DNA of 14,859 nt from Tannerellaceae bacterium (lineage in GTDB: Bacteria; Bacteroidota; Bacteroidia; Bacteroidales; Tannerellaceae): NCBI GenBank assembly GCA_031267205.1, contig JAIRZN010000168.1, positions 1 through 14,859 of the forward strand. The letters run 5' to 3'. Every line of letters starts with the position of its first letter. The stretch's first letter is position 1. Shown here in pieces: positions 14,559-14,859 of this stretch. Position numbers and translations under genes: made by a program. The notes under the pieces are model-generated. The model worked only from the letters and a program-made list of their open reading frames with translations, was not told the origin of the DNA and did not search any database.

Positions 14559-14859
14559 AGCAGTACCGGAGGGGAGGTCCTCACAGGGTGGGGAAGTCTC
14601 AAAAGTTCGCACGGGGAGTTCCTCACATGGTGTGGAAGTCTCAAAAGTTCGCACGGGGAGTTCCTCACATGGTGTGGAAGTCTCAAAAGTTCGTCGGGAA
14701 GGTTCCTCACATGGTGTGGAAGTCTCAAAAGTTCGCGCGGGAGGTTCCTCACATGGTGTGGAAGTCTCAAAAGTTCGTCGGGAAGGTTCCTCACATGGTG
14801 TGGAAGTCTCAAAAGTTCGTCGGGAAGGTTCCTCACATGGTGTGGAAGTCTCAAAAGTT
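14559..14859. repeat. Repeat array 3: 42-bp tandem units downstream of the NTP transferase, running off the window
   Basis: Units start at 14559 (degenerate), 14601, 14643, 14685, 14727, 14769 and 14811, with a partial one at 14853. Each begins AAAAGTTCG, then has a variable stretch of about ten bases (CACGGGGAG, TCGGGAAGG or CGCGGGAGG), and ends with an invariant part containing TTCCTCACATGGTGTGGAA, an imperfect palindrome that can pair TTCC-CAC with GTG-GGAA. The units at 14601 and 14643 are identical. Period and layout match blocks 1 and 2, but the core differs. There are no unique spacers. Bases 14509-14558 between the stop codon and the array show nothing recognisable. A minus-strand frame is open across the array only because the period is a multiple of three. 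Confidence 0.93.

Noticed and set aside
14522..14854. Minus-strand frame encoding repeats of RLPHHVRNLPDELL
   Set aside because: It would start inside the array and exists because the period is a multiple of three. The variable segment is better explained at DNA level, although a start further right cannot be excluded.
14559..14859. CRISPR array
   Set aside because: Units are contiguous 42-bp copies with no unique spacers, and no cas gene is present.

Overview
The window looks like a chromosomal segment from a member of the Bacteroidales. Supporting signs are one ABC ATPase serving a run of ~784-residue double-FtsX permeases, AT-rich leaders without Shine-Dalgarno sites, a TAnnTTTG-type -7 element, and a myo-inositol-phosphate synthase next to an NTP transferase. 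The genus cannot be fixed from the sequence, and there are no rRNA, tRNA, CRISPR or transposase genes.

Positions 1-12174 (minus strand) hold one transporter locus. It is read leftwards from a sigma-54-type promoter at 12234-12249, with two tandem 21-bp palindromic sites at 12303-12344. The order is ATPase (12174-11494), permease E (11471-9120), D (9064-6713), C (6147-3796), B (3746-1392) and A (797 to beyond the left edge). The permeases are paralogs that pair as D/E and C/B. Their membrane segments and C-terminal region are strongly conserved, while the extracytoplasmic domains diverge. The ATPase-E, E-D and C-B gaps are 22-55 bp. The D-C and B-A gaps are ~565 and ~594 bp and are filled by two colinear blocks of 42-bp repeats.

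Positions 12503-14508 (plus strand, divergent) hold a two-gene operon: inositol-3-phosphate synthase, overlapping by one base an NTP transferase. Together they could make inositol 1-phosphate and activate it, which suggests inositol lipid or inositol-decorated glycan synthesis. Third-party genes for such a pathway are not in the window.

Positions 14559-14859 hold a third 42-bp tandem array that runs off the right edge. All three arrays share unit length and a layout of AAAAGTT-like segment, G-run, then imperfect palindrome. Each array has its own palindromic core, the same in most units of that array. This repeat family is the most unusual thing in the window. The sigma-54 control of the transporter operon is the clearest functional inference.
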